From: Bifidobacterium eulemuris
Lineage (GTDB): Bacteria; Actinomycetota; Actinomycetes; Actinomycetales; Bifidobacteriaceae
Reading direction: 5' to 3'
DNA: 64,000 nt
Assembly: GCF_014898155.1 (NCBI RefSeq)
Contig: NZ_CP062938.1
Span: forward strand, 2,856,840 to 2,920,839
The position numbers and the translations under genes are program-made. Every line of letters begins with the position of its first letter. The stretch's first letter is position 1. Positions 41,588 through 50,206 of this stretch are shown one piece after another. The notes below the pieces were generated by a model. That model saw nothing but the letters and a program-made list of their open reading frames with translations. It was not told where the DNA came from and made no database searches.

Positions 41588-42502
41588 ATGACCACCGCAA
41601 CCCTCAACCCCACCCCCGCGCATAAGGCCGACGTGCCCGTGCATGTGACCCGCGAGACCAACTGGCGTCATATCGCCGGCCGCGTGGTCTACCATGTGTT
41701 CGTCATGGCGTTCGCCCTGCTGATGATCTACCCGATCATCTGGATGGTGTTCTCCGCGTTCAAGCCCACCGACACGGTGTTCGCCACCGCGGGCCAGCTC
41801 ATCCCCACCGAATGGACGCTGGACAACTTCGTCAACGGCCTCAAGGGCTTCATGGGCACCGGATTCGTCCGCTTCATGGGCAACTCCCTGCTCATCGCCG
41901 TGATCGCCACCGCCGGCACCATCGCCAGCTCCGCCATCACCGCGTACGCGCTGAGCCGACTGAAGTTCCCCGGACGCAAGATCCTGTTCATCGCGATGCT
42001 CGTCTCCATGATGCTGCCCGCGCAGGTGCTTATGGTCCCGCAGTACATCTGGTACCAGAAGCTCGGCTGGACGGACAGCTACCTGCCGCTGATCGTGCCC
42101 TACTGCTTCGCGATTCAGGGATTCTTCATCTACCTGATCATGAACTTCATCGATGGAATCCCGCGCTCGCTCGACGAGGCCGCGAAAATCGACGGCTGCT
42201 CCTACTACGGCATCTTCTTCCGCGTGATCGTCCCGCTGATCACCCCGGCCGTGGTTACGGGCTGCATCTTCAGCTTCATGTGGCGGTGGGACGACTTCCT
42301 CTCGGCCCTGCTGTACGTGAACAAAACCGAATGGTATCCCGTGTCTCTGGCGCTCAAGCTGTTCTCCGACCCGTCCTCGGGCTCGGACTACGGCGCCATG
42401 TTCGCCATGGCCTCGATCTCCATCCTGCCGTCCGTCCTGATCTTCCTGTTCTTCCAGAAGCATCTGGTCCAGGGCGTGGCCACCTCCGGCCTCAAGGGCT
42501 GA
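41588..42502 (+). CDS. ABC sugar transporter permease 2 (MalG-like)
   Basis: 304 residues, six helices. The MalG-type signatures are FALLMIYPIIWMVFSAFKPT, the MLVSMMLPAQVLMVPQYIWY helix and the EAA loop DEAAKIDGCSYYGIFFRVIV. The C-terminus LVQGVATSGLKG is standard for this class. Co-transcribed with permease 1. A hairpin follows before the DUF624 gene. Confidence 0.94.
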   Translation: MTTATLNPTPAHKADVPVHVTRETNWRHIAGRVVYHVFVMAFALLMIYPIIWMVFSAFKPTDTVFATAGQLIPTEWTLDNFVNGLKGFMGTGFVRFMGNSLLIAVIATAGTIASSAITAYALSRLKFPGRKILFIAMLVSMMLPAQVLMVPQYIWYQKLGWTDSYLPLIVPYCFAIQGFFIYLIMNFIDGIPRSLDEAAKIDGCSYYGIFFRVIVPLITPAVVTGCIFSFMWRWDDFLSALLYVNKTEWYPVSLALKLFSDPSSGSDYGAMFAMASISILPSVLIFLFFQKHLVQGVATSGLKG

Positions 42503-42522
42503 CCGAGAGCCATCCCGTATCG

Positions 42523-42562
42523 TTTCCGTGGGCGGGTCTCCTCCTTTCCCCGCCCACGGAAA
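42523..42562 (+). terminator. Hairpin between permease 2 and the DUF624 gene
   Basis: TTTCCGTGGGCGGG (42523-42536) and its exact complement (42549-42562) with a 12-base loop; then C-rich sequence without T run. The rest of the 42503-42719 gap is CG-rich with no gene. Confidence 0.6.
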
Positions 42563-42719
42563 GCCCCCCGCACCGTGCGGACCCGGCCCGTCCCGTCCGC
42601 GTCACGCCGGCCCGCGCCGCGCTGTCCCGGTCCGTCCGAGTCCCCGCCGGTCGCGTCCGTCCTATCCGTCCCCTCCCGTCCCATCCGTTCGTCTCACTAT
42701 TTCAGGCATGGTGATTCCT

Positions 42720-43433
42720 ATGGCATTGAACCTGTATGGTCTGTTCTACGGCGGCTCGTCCCACGAGTCGGACCGCCAGCGCGATCCCAAAGGCGTCGCG
42801 CTGCTCCTCTCCGTGGTCAAATGGCACTGGTCCCGACTGATCGGCCTCAACCTGCTGTTCCTGCTCACCTGCGTTCCCATCGTGACCATTCCCTGCGCCA
42901 TGGCCTCCATGAGCCGTGTGACGGGACTGCTGATCCGGCGCAAGGTTTGCTATCCCGTCCACGACTATCTCACGACGTTCCGTACGGAATGGAAACGCTC
43001 CGCACTGGCCGGATGGGCCATGCTGCTGGTGTTGGCCGCCGCGCTGGTCGGCGTGTGGTTCTATCCGCGCGTCCACCCCGGCACACCGGGCATGATGGCG
43101 GCCGGAGCGCTGCTGGTCGTGGCTGTTCTGGACGCGTGCGCCATGATGTATCTCTTCCCGATGGTCGCCTTCACCGATCTGCCGGTCGGCAAACTGCTGA
43201 CCAACAGCGTGCTGCTGCTGTTCATGCGCCTGCCCCAGAGTCTGCTCGCCCTCGTGGCCATGCTCGCCCTGGTCGCGCTCAGCTGGGCGGGGCAGCTCGT
43301 CACCGTGTGGGTGATGCCCCTGATCGGGTTCAGTCTGATCAGTCTGATCGGCGTCTACGCCGCCTGGCCCGCGCTGCGCCGTCATGTCATCGTCGACGAC
43401 GACCCCGATCCCGCGGCGGCCCGGACCGCCTGA
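42720..43433 (+). CDS. DUF624 (YesL-like) membrane protein
   Basis: 237 residues with five or six membrane helices; the segment LIGLNLLFLLTCVPIVTIPC and the following AMASMSRVTGLLIRRK match the DUF624/YesL family. These proteins regularly accompany CUT1 sugar importers; in Bacillus the yes rhamnogalacturonan cluster has one. Their role in transport is not known. ATG 42720 is chosen over ATG 42708 because GGTGA lies seven bases before it. Confidence 0.85.
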   Translation: MALNLYGLFYGGSSHESDRQRDPKGVALLLSVVKWHWSRLIGLNLLFLLTCVPIVTIPCAMASMSRVTGLLIRRKVCYPVHDYLTTFRTEWKRSALAGWAMLLVLAAALVGVWFYPRVHPGTPGMMAAGALLVVAVLDACAMMYLFPMVAFTDLPVGKLLTNSVLLLFMRLPQSLLALVAMLALVALSWAGQLVTVWVMPLIGFSLISLIGVYAAWPALRRHVIVDDDPDPAAARTA

Positions 43434-43539
43434 AAAAGACCGTCGTGCCCGGAATCGAAGCCTGAGCGAAACCGGGCACGGCTTTCACCTCCGACTCAGG
43501 CATCCACTTCCACCACCCTTGTGCAAGGAGTGTTCCGAC

Positions 43540-45627
43540 ATGAAACTTGACGCCACCACCCTCATCGATGTGAGCGGCCGCTCCGACGCGGTGCGCGCCG
43601 CCGCCGAGGATCTGCGCCGCGACCTCGCCACAGTGTGTTCGGGCGCGTCCGCGACCCGCACGGAGGCCTCCCGCATCGTGTGCGACTGTGATGCCTCGCT
43701 TGCCGACGGCATGTTCCGCGTCGCCGCGGGCGCGGCCGAACTGCGTGTCAGCGCCGGCGACGAACTCGGATTCGTCTACGGCCTGTACCATATCAGCCGC
43801 GAACTGTTGGGCGTGCCGAATCTGTGGTTCTGGATGGATTGGCGTCCAGGCCGGGTGGGGGCGGTCGAAGTGCCGGACGGCTATGACTATGCGTCGAAGC
43901 CGTTCGCGGTCGCCGAACGAGGATGGTTCGTCAATGACGAAGTGCTGCTGATGGGATGGCAGCTGGAGAACGATCCCGACCTGCCGTGGCAGATGGTGTT
44001 CGAGGCGCTGCTGCGCTGCGGCGGCAATATGGTCATCCCCGGCACTGGCAACAACGCCGCGCATCATGCGTGCGCCGCCGCCAAACGCGGCCTGCGCATC
44101 GCCCAACACCATGCGGAGCCGTTGGGGGCGCGGCTCTTCTCCTCCGCCTATCCCGAACTCAACCCCTCATGGGACGAGCATAAGGACCTGTTCATCGGAT
44201 TGTGGCGCGAATCGATCGAATCGCGGCGCGGCCAGCATGTGATCTGGAACGTCGGCTTCCGCGGCCAAGGCGACACCCCGTTCTGGCACAGCGATCCGTC
44301 CTACGACACCGACGCCAAACGCGGCGCGCTGATGAGCGAGATCATCGGCATCCAACGACGGATGGTGCTCGAGGCCGACGCCCAGGCGCGCTGCTGCGTG
44401 TACCTGTACGGCGAAACCTTGGAGTTGTACCGCAAAGGCGTGCTCGATCTGCCGGACGACGTGATCACCATCTGGTCCGACAACGGTTTCGGACGTATGG
44501 TCACCCGCCGTCAGAACAACCACAATCCACGCATCGACGCGATGCCCGACCCGACCTACCAGGGCGCCCAAGGCATCTACTACCATGCGAGCTTCTACGA
44601 TCTGCAGGCCGCCAACCACATCACCACATTGCCCAACCAACCGGCCCATATCGTGCGCGAACTCGGCACGGTGCTCGCCCGAGGCGGCAGGGATTTCTGG
44701 ATCGTCAACTCGTCGAACGTCAAGCCGCACGCCTACTACCTCGACCTGATCGCCACGCTCTGGCGCGAAGGCGTGCCCGCGCAGGAGACCCCCGCCGACA
44801 CCGATTGCGCGCGGAATACCATCGACCCGGCCTGCCAACGCTTCGTCGACCGCCATATGGAGACGTTCGCGACGACGTATTACGGCGCGCGCGACGCCGA
44901 GGCGGTGGGACGCGCGTACCGCGAATACTTCGACGCGGCCGTGCCGTTCGGCGCGCGATGGGATGAGCATGCGGCCGAGCAGTACTTCAACCATTGCCCG
45001 CGCATGCTGATCACCCAGTTCATGCGCTCGCGCGGCGAAACCTGCGAGGATATGCTCTGGGCCACCGGAGACGAGTCTTTCGACGAGCAGATCGAAACCG
45101 TCGACCAGGTCGCCATACGCGGCGCCGAACGCTACGGCGCGCTCGTCACCCGCAACACCCTGGCGGCGGGCGTTATGGACGAACCGGCGGCGCGGCTGTT
45201 CGAGGATTCCATCGCCCTGCACGCGCGGGTCTACGCGCATTGCTGCAAAGGCGCCCATCTGGTGTGCAAGGCGTTGCGCCGGGGCCTGGACGACGACTGG
45301 CAGCACGCGTTCTGGTACGCGGGTCTGGCCAGACGGGAATACCGCAAGGCGCGCCTCGCCATGCTGAGCCGCGAGCACGGCGTATGGCAGGGCTTCTACG
45401 CCAACGAATGCCTGACCGATATCGCGCAAAGCGCATGGGTGATCTCCGGTCTGATGGCGTTCCTGCGCACCATGGGGGACGGCCCCCATTTCTACCAGTG
45501 GCAGCGCGACTTCATCTACAGCCGCGAGGAGGCGAAGATCACCACGCTGCTCAATCTGGAGAACCATCTGACCGACGACGAACTGTTCGAAGCCATGCTG
45601 GTCAAATGGGAGGACCGCATCGTCTAG
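43540..45627 (+). CDS. GH115-like alpha-glucuronidase family protein
   Basis: 695 residues, no signal peptide, so cytosolic. The N-terminal domain ends in GFVYGLYHISRELLGVPNLW, and the catalytic part begins with ERGWFVNDEVLLMGWQL, both typical of GH115, which removes (4-O-methyl-)glucuronic acid from xylan and arabinogalactan side chains. A HHAEPLGARLF segment and WNVGFRGQGDTPFW keep the family's substrate-binding order. It is shorter than most GH115 proteins (usually 800 or more). AAGGAG precedes ATG 43540. In this locus it would free uronic acids from imported oligosaccharides; specificity is inferred. Confidence 0.78.
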   Translation: MKLDATTLIDVSGRSDAVRAAAEDLRRDLATVCSGASATRTEASRIVCDCDASLADGMFRVAAGAAELRVSAGDELGFVYGLYHISRELLGVPNLWFWMDWRPGRVGAVEVPDGYDYASKPFAVAERGWFVNDEVLLMGWQLENDPDLPWQMVFEALLRCGGNMVIPGTGNNAAHHACAAAKRGLRIAQHHAEPLGARLFSSAYPELNPSWDEHKDLFIGLWRESIESRRGQHVIWNVGFRGQGDTPFWHSDPSYDTDAKRGALMSEIIGIQRRMVLEADAQARCCVYLYGETLELYRKGVLDLPDDVITIWSDNGFGRMVTRRQNNHNPRIDAMPDPTYQGAQGIYYHASFYDLQAANHITTLPNQPAHIVRELGTVLARGGRDFWIVNSSNVKPHAYYLDLIATLWREGVPAQETPADTDCARNTIDPACQRFVDRHMETFATTYYGARDAEAVGRAYREYFDAAVPFGARWDEHAAEQYFNHCPRMLITQFMRSRGETCEDMLWATGDESFDEQIETVDQVAIRGAERYGALVTRNTLAAGVMDEPAARLFEDSIALHARVYAHCCKGAHLVCKALRRGLDDDWQHAFWYAGLARREYRKARLAMLSREHGVWQGFYANECLTDIAQSAWVISGLMAFLRTMGDGPHFYQWQRDFIYSREEAKITTLLNLENHLTDDELFEAMLVKWEDRIV

Positions 45628-45684
45628 ACGGCGGACTGTGCGCGCGGCGGACAGTAAGGGACGGACAATAAGGGGACGACGACC

Positions 45685-47256
45685 ATGCCCGACGGATTCG
45701 ACATGTTCGACGCATGCGCCACCGCCACCACGCTGACCCTGTTCTGGGACAAGCCCGAACGGGCCGACCGTGGCACCGCGTACACGCTGTTCGTCGACGG
45801 CATGCCCGCGGCCCGCACCACACGGACCTTCGCCACCATCGAAGGACTCGCTCCCGATCGCCGTTACCACGTGGAGCTGCGCGCGTGCTTTCCCGAAGGG
45901 GCGAGCGCGATCCGGCTCGCCGAAGGAAGCTTCCGCACGGAAACGGTCAAACGCGACATCGACGTGTCGCGCCCGCCATACAACGCCGTTGGCGACGGCG
46001 TGACGATGAACACGCGGGCCATCCAACAGGCGCTCGACGATTGCGACGCCTCCAGCCGCGTCGTCATACCCGCGGGTGTGTTCCTCACCGGGGCCCTGAC
46101 CATGCATTCGGAAAGCGAACTGCATGTGAAGGCCGGGGGAGTTGTGCAGGGAAGCGTCGATCCAAGTGATTACGAGCCGCGCGTATGGAGCCGCTTCGAA
46201 GGCGTGGAGCGCGAATGCTATGCGAGCCTGGTCAATATCGGCGTGCTTGACCATACGGCGGGCCCCACTACCCATGACGTGCGGCTGTCGGGGGAGGGGG
46301 CGATTCGCGGCGGCGGCGCCCGGCTGATGCGCGCCACCATCGACCGCGAACGCGTGCGGATGGGCGGAGAGCTCGACGGCATGGCCGACTACATCGCCGC
46401 ATGCGAGAACGAGGACACCGTTCCGGCCCGCGCCCGAGGCCGCTTGATTTCCATCTGCAACGCCGAGCGCGTCGAGCTTGCCGGACTGGCCTTCGAGGAC
46501 GGGCCCGGCTGGAACATCCACTGCGTCTATTCGCGTCACGTCGTCACCCATGGGGCGATGATCCGCTCGTGTGGCGTGTGGAACGGCGACGGGTGGGATC
46601 CCGATTCCAGCGAGGACTGCGTGCTGTTCGACACGACGTTCGACACCGGCGACGATATGGTGGCCATCAAATCCGGCAAGAATCCGGAAGGCAACCGCAT
46701 CAACCGGCCCACGCGCCGCGTGCGGATATTCTCATGCTCCGCCCTCGGCGGCCATGGCATCGCCATAGGTTCGGAGATTTCGGGCGGCGTCGAGGACGTG
46801 CGCATCTGGGACGTCGACCTCGCGCGCTCGCGGTACGGCATCCATATCAAGGCCACCGCCAAACGCGGCGGATACGTGCGCGACGTCAGCGTGCGCGACT
46901 CGACCGTTGCGGCGGTCACCATCCATTCGGTCTCCTACAACGACGACGGCGAAAGCGGACCGGACCAGCCGTATTTCGAGCGTTTCCGGTTCGAACGGCT
47001 GCACGCGCTCGGACGCTATTGGGGCGAGACCGCGGACGACGTGTATCCCAGCACGGCCGTGCTGGTCAAAGGATTCGACAAACCCGGCCATGAGGCCCGC
47101 GACATCGTGTTCAAAGACGTGACGTTGGGCGGTGTGGACGGCGGCTGCGGGCGCGTCGAACTATGCGACTGCGCCGGAGTGGTGTTCGACCGCGTCGACG
47201 CCGCCTCCAATCCCGTCACCGACCCCAGCCGACCGTTCAAGGCCGCCGCTGCTTGA
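45685..47256 (+). CDS. Cytosolic GH28 family glycosidase no. 1 (polygalacturonase-like)
   Basis: 523 residues. Residues ~10-90 form a fibronectin-III-like domain, then a right-handed beta-helix of GH28. Active-site correspondences: NGDGWDPDS at 300-308 (usual NTDG), Asp323-Asp324 in GDDMVAIKSG and His357 in GHGIAIGSE. The usual RIK triad reads HIK (GIHIKA), so the substrate-binding Arg is replaced. No signal peptide, like intracellular exo-polygalacturonases that trim oligogalacturonides. The altered residue leaves the exact pectic substrate open. It follows the GH115-like gene by 57 bases. Confidence 0.82.
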   Translation: MPDGFDMFDACATATTLTLFWDKPERADRGTAYTLFVDGMPAARTTRTFATIEGLAPDRRYHVELRACFPEGASAIRLAEGSFRTETVKRDIDVSRPPYNAVGDGVTMNTRAIQQALDDCDASSRVVIPAGVFLTGALTMHSESELHVKAGGVVQGSVDPSDYEPRVWSRFEGVERECYASLVNIGVLDHTAGPTTHDVRLSGEGAIRGGGARLMRATIDRERVRMGGELDGMADYIAACENEDTVPARARGRLISICNAERVELAGLAFEDGPGWNIHCVYSRHVVTHGAMIRSCGVWNGDGWDPDSSEDCVLFDTTFDTGDDMVAIKSGKNPEGNRINRPTRRVRIFSCSALGGHGIAIGSEISGGVEDVRIWDVDLARSRYGIHIKATAKRGGYVRDVSVRDSTVAAVTIHSVSYNDDGESGPDQPYFERFRFERLHALGRYWGETADDVYPSTAVLVKGFDKPGHEARDIVFKDVTLGGVDGGCGRVELCDCAGVVFDRVDAASNPVTDPSRPFKAAAA

Positions 47257-47293
47257 ACGGACGGCTGGGCGGCGCCGCCGGCCTCTGCAATCC

Positions 47294-47309
47294 ATGGCAA
47301 CATGTTGAC
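47294..47309. promoter_or_regulatory. TGGCAACA operator-like palindrome before uxaB
   Basis: ATGGCAACATGTTGAC, with the perfect inner palindrome CAACATGTTG, lies about 120 bases before the reductase gene. A GTAGCCTTGAGGGCATCAAT stretch follows, similar to that before kdgK. Confidence 0.6.
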
Positions 47310-47430
47310 GGGCCCGACTCGTTTCGCCGTAGCCTTGAGGGCATCAATCCCAAACCGATACGCCACGCGGCCGTATCGTATCGGATGGGATCCGACCTGA
47401 TTGAACGCCACAGCGAAACGAGGAACTCAT

Positions 47431-48876
47431 ATGGAACCCATCAATGCCGGCATGGCTCTCGAACGCGGACTGACCACGGCGCGGGCGGCGGACCGTCCGA
47501 TCAAGGTGGTCCAGTTCGGCGAAGGCAATTTCCTACGCGCGTTCGTGGACTGGATCATCCAGCGGCTGAACGACGAGGGGCTGTTCGACGGCAATGTCGC
47601 GATCGTCCAACCGTTGGAGCGCGGGCGCGTCAAGGAGCTCGAGGCGCAGGACCGCCTGTACACGGTGATGCTCGAAGGCATCAAGGACGGCCGGGAGGTC
47701 CGCAGCCGCGAGCTGATCGACTCCATCGGCGCCACCGTCGACATGTATGAGGATTGGGAGGGCTATCTCGCCCTGGCGGACAACCCCGACCTGAAAATTG
47801 TCGTCTCCAACACCACCGAAGCGGGCATCGCGCTCAGCGACGAGGACGCGCCGGACGCCAAGCCGCCGAAAAGCTATCCGGCCAAACTGGCGCAACTGCT
47901 CAAGCGCCGCTACGACCGGGGCCTCGGCGGACTGCTGATCATACCCTGCGAGCTGATCGAGGACAACGGCCCGGCCCTGAAGCGCTGCCTGACGGACACC
48001 GCCCGCCGCTTCGGCTGGAGCGAGGATTTCGTCGACTGGCTCGAGCGTGAGAACACCTTCGTCTCCACGCTGGTCGACCGCATCGTTCCGGGATATCCGC
48101 GCGACAACGCCGAAGCGCTGTGGGAGGAGCTCGGCTACCGCGACGACAACATGGTCAAAGCCGAACCCTTCGCCCTGTGGGTGATCGCCGGCGACGCCGA
48201 GTCCCAGGCCACGGTGGAGCGGCTGCTGCCGGCGAAACGGCTCGGCATCGATCTGGTGACCTGCGACCAGGTGCGTCCCTATCGCGAACGCAAGGTGTTC
48301 CTGCTCAACGGCCCCCACACCACCATGGCCCAGGTCGCGCGACTGGCGGGCCTTGGCTCCGTGGGCGAGGTCATGGACGACGACGAGCTGCGCTCCTTCA
48401 TCGAACGCGAGATGCGCGAGGAGATCATCCCCGTGCTGACCCTGCCCGAGGACGAGCTCGAAGGCTTCGCCGACGCCGTGCTCGAACGGTTCCGCAACCC
48501 CTTCGTCAAGCATTCGCTCGACTCCATCGCCTTGAATTCCGTGGCGAAGTTCACCGCGCGCCTGCTGCCCATCGTGCACCGCAATGTGGAGCAGGGGCGT
48601 GGCGTGCCCCGTCGCGTCGCCCTCGCCCTCGCCGCCCTGATCGCCTCCTACGCGCGGCTGGCCCCGGTCGAGGTCGCCGTCGCCGATGTCGATGACGTCA
48701 CGACGCGTCTGGCGGGCGCGACCGCCGAAAGGGACTCCGTCGTTCGGGCGCTCGCCGACACGGCCCTGTGGGGCGAGGATCTCACCGCCATCGACGGATT
48801 GGCGGATCTGGTCGCCGACGACGTCGAGACGATCGCCGCGGGAGGCATCAGAACCCTGATCGCGCCGTTGGCGTGA
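47431..48876 (+). CDS. uxaB: Tagaturonate/fructuronate reductase (mannitol dehydrogenase family)
   Basis: 481 residues, NADH-dependent reductase. The Rossmann start QFGEGNFLRAFVDWIIQRLN and the VVSNTTEAGI element are those of UxaB (altronate oxidoreductase) rather than UxuB; TCDQVRPYRERKVFLLNGPH carries the catalytic lysine region. It reduces tagaturonate to altronate (or fructuronate to mannonate) after uronate isomerase. CGAGGA precedes ATG 47431; a TTG further upstream is in frame. The choice between the two substrates is by signature only. Confidence 0.86.
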   Translation: MEPINAGMALERGLTTARAADRPIKVVQFGEGNFLRAFVDWIIQRLNDEGLFDGNVAIVQPLERGRVKELEAQDRLYTVMLEGIKDGREVRSRELIDSIGATVDMYEDWEGYLALADNPDLKIVVSNTTEAGIALSDEDAPDAKPPKSYPAKLAQLLKRRYDRGLGGLLIIPCELIEDNGPALKRCLTDTARRFGWSEDFVDWLERENTFVSTLVDRIVPGYPRDNAEALWEELGYRDDNMVKAEPFALWVIAGDAESQATVERLLPAKRLGIDLVTCDQVRPYRERKVFLLNGPHTTMAQVARLAGLGSVGEVMDDDELRSFIEREMREEIIPVLTLPEDELEGFADAVLERFRNPFVKHSLDSIALNSVAKFTARLLPIVHRNVEQGRGVPRRVALALAALIASYARLAPVEVAVADVDDVTTRLAGATAERDSVVRALADTALWGEDLTAIDGLADLVADDVETIAAGGIRTLIAPLA

Positions 48877-48972
48877 GCCGACGCGTGGGGCTCTAGGCCG
48901 CATGGGCGGCCCAAAGCCCGCGCGTTCGAACAACGTGGAACCCGTTTCGTCATGCGTGTTCCTTCCTTCCCA

Positions 48973-49012
48973 ATGAGGCCGCCACCCGGGTGCCAACGGG
49001 TGGCGGCCTCAT
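48973..49012 (+). terminator. Intrinsic terminator after uxaB
   Basis: ATGAGGCCGCCACCCG (48973-48988) and its complement (48997-49012) with an eight-base loop; the tail is GGCCTTCTT. Confidence 0.7.
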
Positions 49013-49077
49013 GGCCTTCTTCCGCTATGATGAATGCTCAGAGGCATACCAAGGCGCGAGCGGAGGGGAGCATACGC

Positions 49078-50079
49078 ATGAGCGAGGGCAAGGTGACGAT
49101 CCGCGACGTGGCGAGGGAGGCCGGCGTATCCCCATCCACCGTCTCCCGCGCGTTCGCCCGACCCGACCGTGTGAGCGCCGCCACCGCCACCATCATCTTC
49201 GACGCGGCCAACCGACTGGGCTACCACAGCGAACCGGTGCAGACCGTGCCGCTGCGCGGCATCCGCGGCGTCATCGCCGTCATCGTGCCCGATATCGCCA
49301 ACCAATTCCTCTCCGACGTGATCCGCGCCGTGCAGCATGAATGCGACACGCACGACTACGCGCTGATTGTGGCCGAATCACGCGAAAGCGCCTCCATGGA
49401 ACGCACCGCCTTCGACCGCATCGCCCCGCTGGTCGACGGCGCGATCCTCACCTCGTCGCGCATGCCCGACGCGATGATCCGCAAATGCGCGCAGACCCGG
49501 CCCATCGTCTCGGCCAACCGCATCGTGCGCGGCGTGGACAGCGTGGTCATCGACATCAACGACGGCGTCGAACAGCTCGCCGACCATATCCAACGCATGG
49601 GATTCGACCGCGTCACCTATCTCGACGGGCCCGCCACCTCATGGTCGGTGGGATTCCGCTGGCATACCGTCTCGCAGGCCTGCGCGGCGCGTGGGATCGC
49701 CGCGCGCAGACTATGGCCGGGCGCTCCCACGGTGGAGGGCGGCTTCGCCTTCGCCGGAAAATACCTCGACGATCCCACCGGCATGGTCGTGGCGCACAAC
49801 GATCTGATGGCCGTCGGCTTCATGGCCGCCATGCGGCGACAGGGCAGGCACTGCCCACAGGATTATTCGATCGCGGGATTCGACAACGATCTGATCGGGC
49901 AGATCTCGCAGCCGACGTTGACCACGGTCCGCCAGTCGCCCGCCCTGATGGGCACGCGTGCGGCGCGCATCCTCTTCGACCGGCTCAAAGGGGAGCGCCC
50001 CGCGCAGGACATCACCACCGTGCCCACCTCGCTGATCATACGCGAGAGCACCCGCCGCCCGGGCGGGGAAGGCGCGTGA
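49078..50079 (+). CDS. LacI-family transcriptional regulator (no. 2)
   Basis: 333 residues. The helix-turn-helix is TIRDVAREAGVSPSTVSRAF; the sensor core runs from GVIAVIVPDIANQFLSDVIR to PTLTTVRQSPALMGTRAARI. GGAGGGGAG precedes ATG 49078. It resembles regulator no. 3 (both have a LWPG-PT-EGG segment followed by GKYL-DPTG), so the two are paralogues. It is placed between uxaB and uxaC and is a candidate controller of the TTGGCAACA sites. Confidence 0.92.
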   Translation: MSEGKVTIRDVAREAGVSPSTVSRAFARPDRVSAATATIIFDAANRLGYHSEPVQTVPLRGIRGVIAVIVPDIANQFLSDVIRAVQHECDTHDYALIVAESRESASMERTAFDRIAPLVDGAILTSSRMPDAMIRKCAQTRPIVSANRIVRGVDSVVIDINDGVEQLADHIQRMGFDRVTYLDGPATSWSVGFRWHTVSQACAARGIAARRLWPGAPTVEGGFAFAGKYLDDPTGMVVAHNDLMAVGFMAAMRRQGRHCPQDYSIAGFDNDLIGQISQPTLTTVRQSPALMGTRAARILFDRLKGERPAQDITTVPTSLIIRESTRRPGGEGA

Positions 50080-50130
50080 CGCCGTTCGGTCGGCATCCAT
50101 ATGGCCGGCGGCGAACCCCGTCCACAACGT

Positions 50131-50139
50131 TTGGCAACA
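50131..50139. promoter_or_regulatory. TTGGCAACA operator-like site before uxaC
   Basis: TTGGCAACA inside the imperfect palindrome CGTTTGGCAACAAACG (50128-50143), 68 bases before the uxaC start. Confidence 0.6.
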
Positions 50140-50206
50140 AACGGGCGTAAGCGGCCGTCGTCTCCTTAAGCTGACGGCACGACGCAACCAGCATGAAGGA
50201 GTGCAT

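Noticed and set aside
44167..46551. Long antisense frame across the GH115-like and GH28 genes
   Set aside because: It spans two convincing genes and their junction; no motifs on the minus strand.
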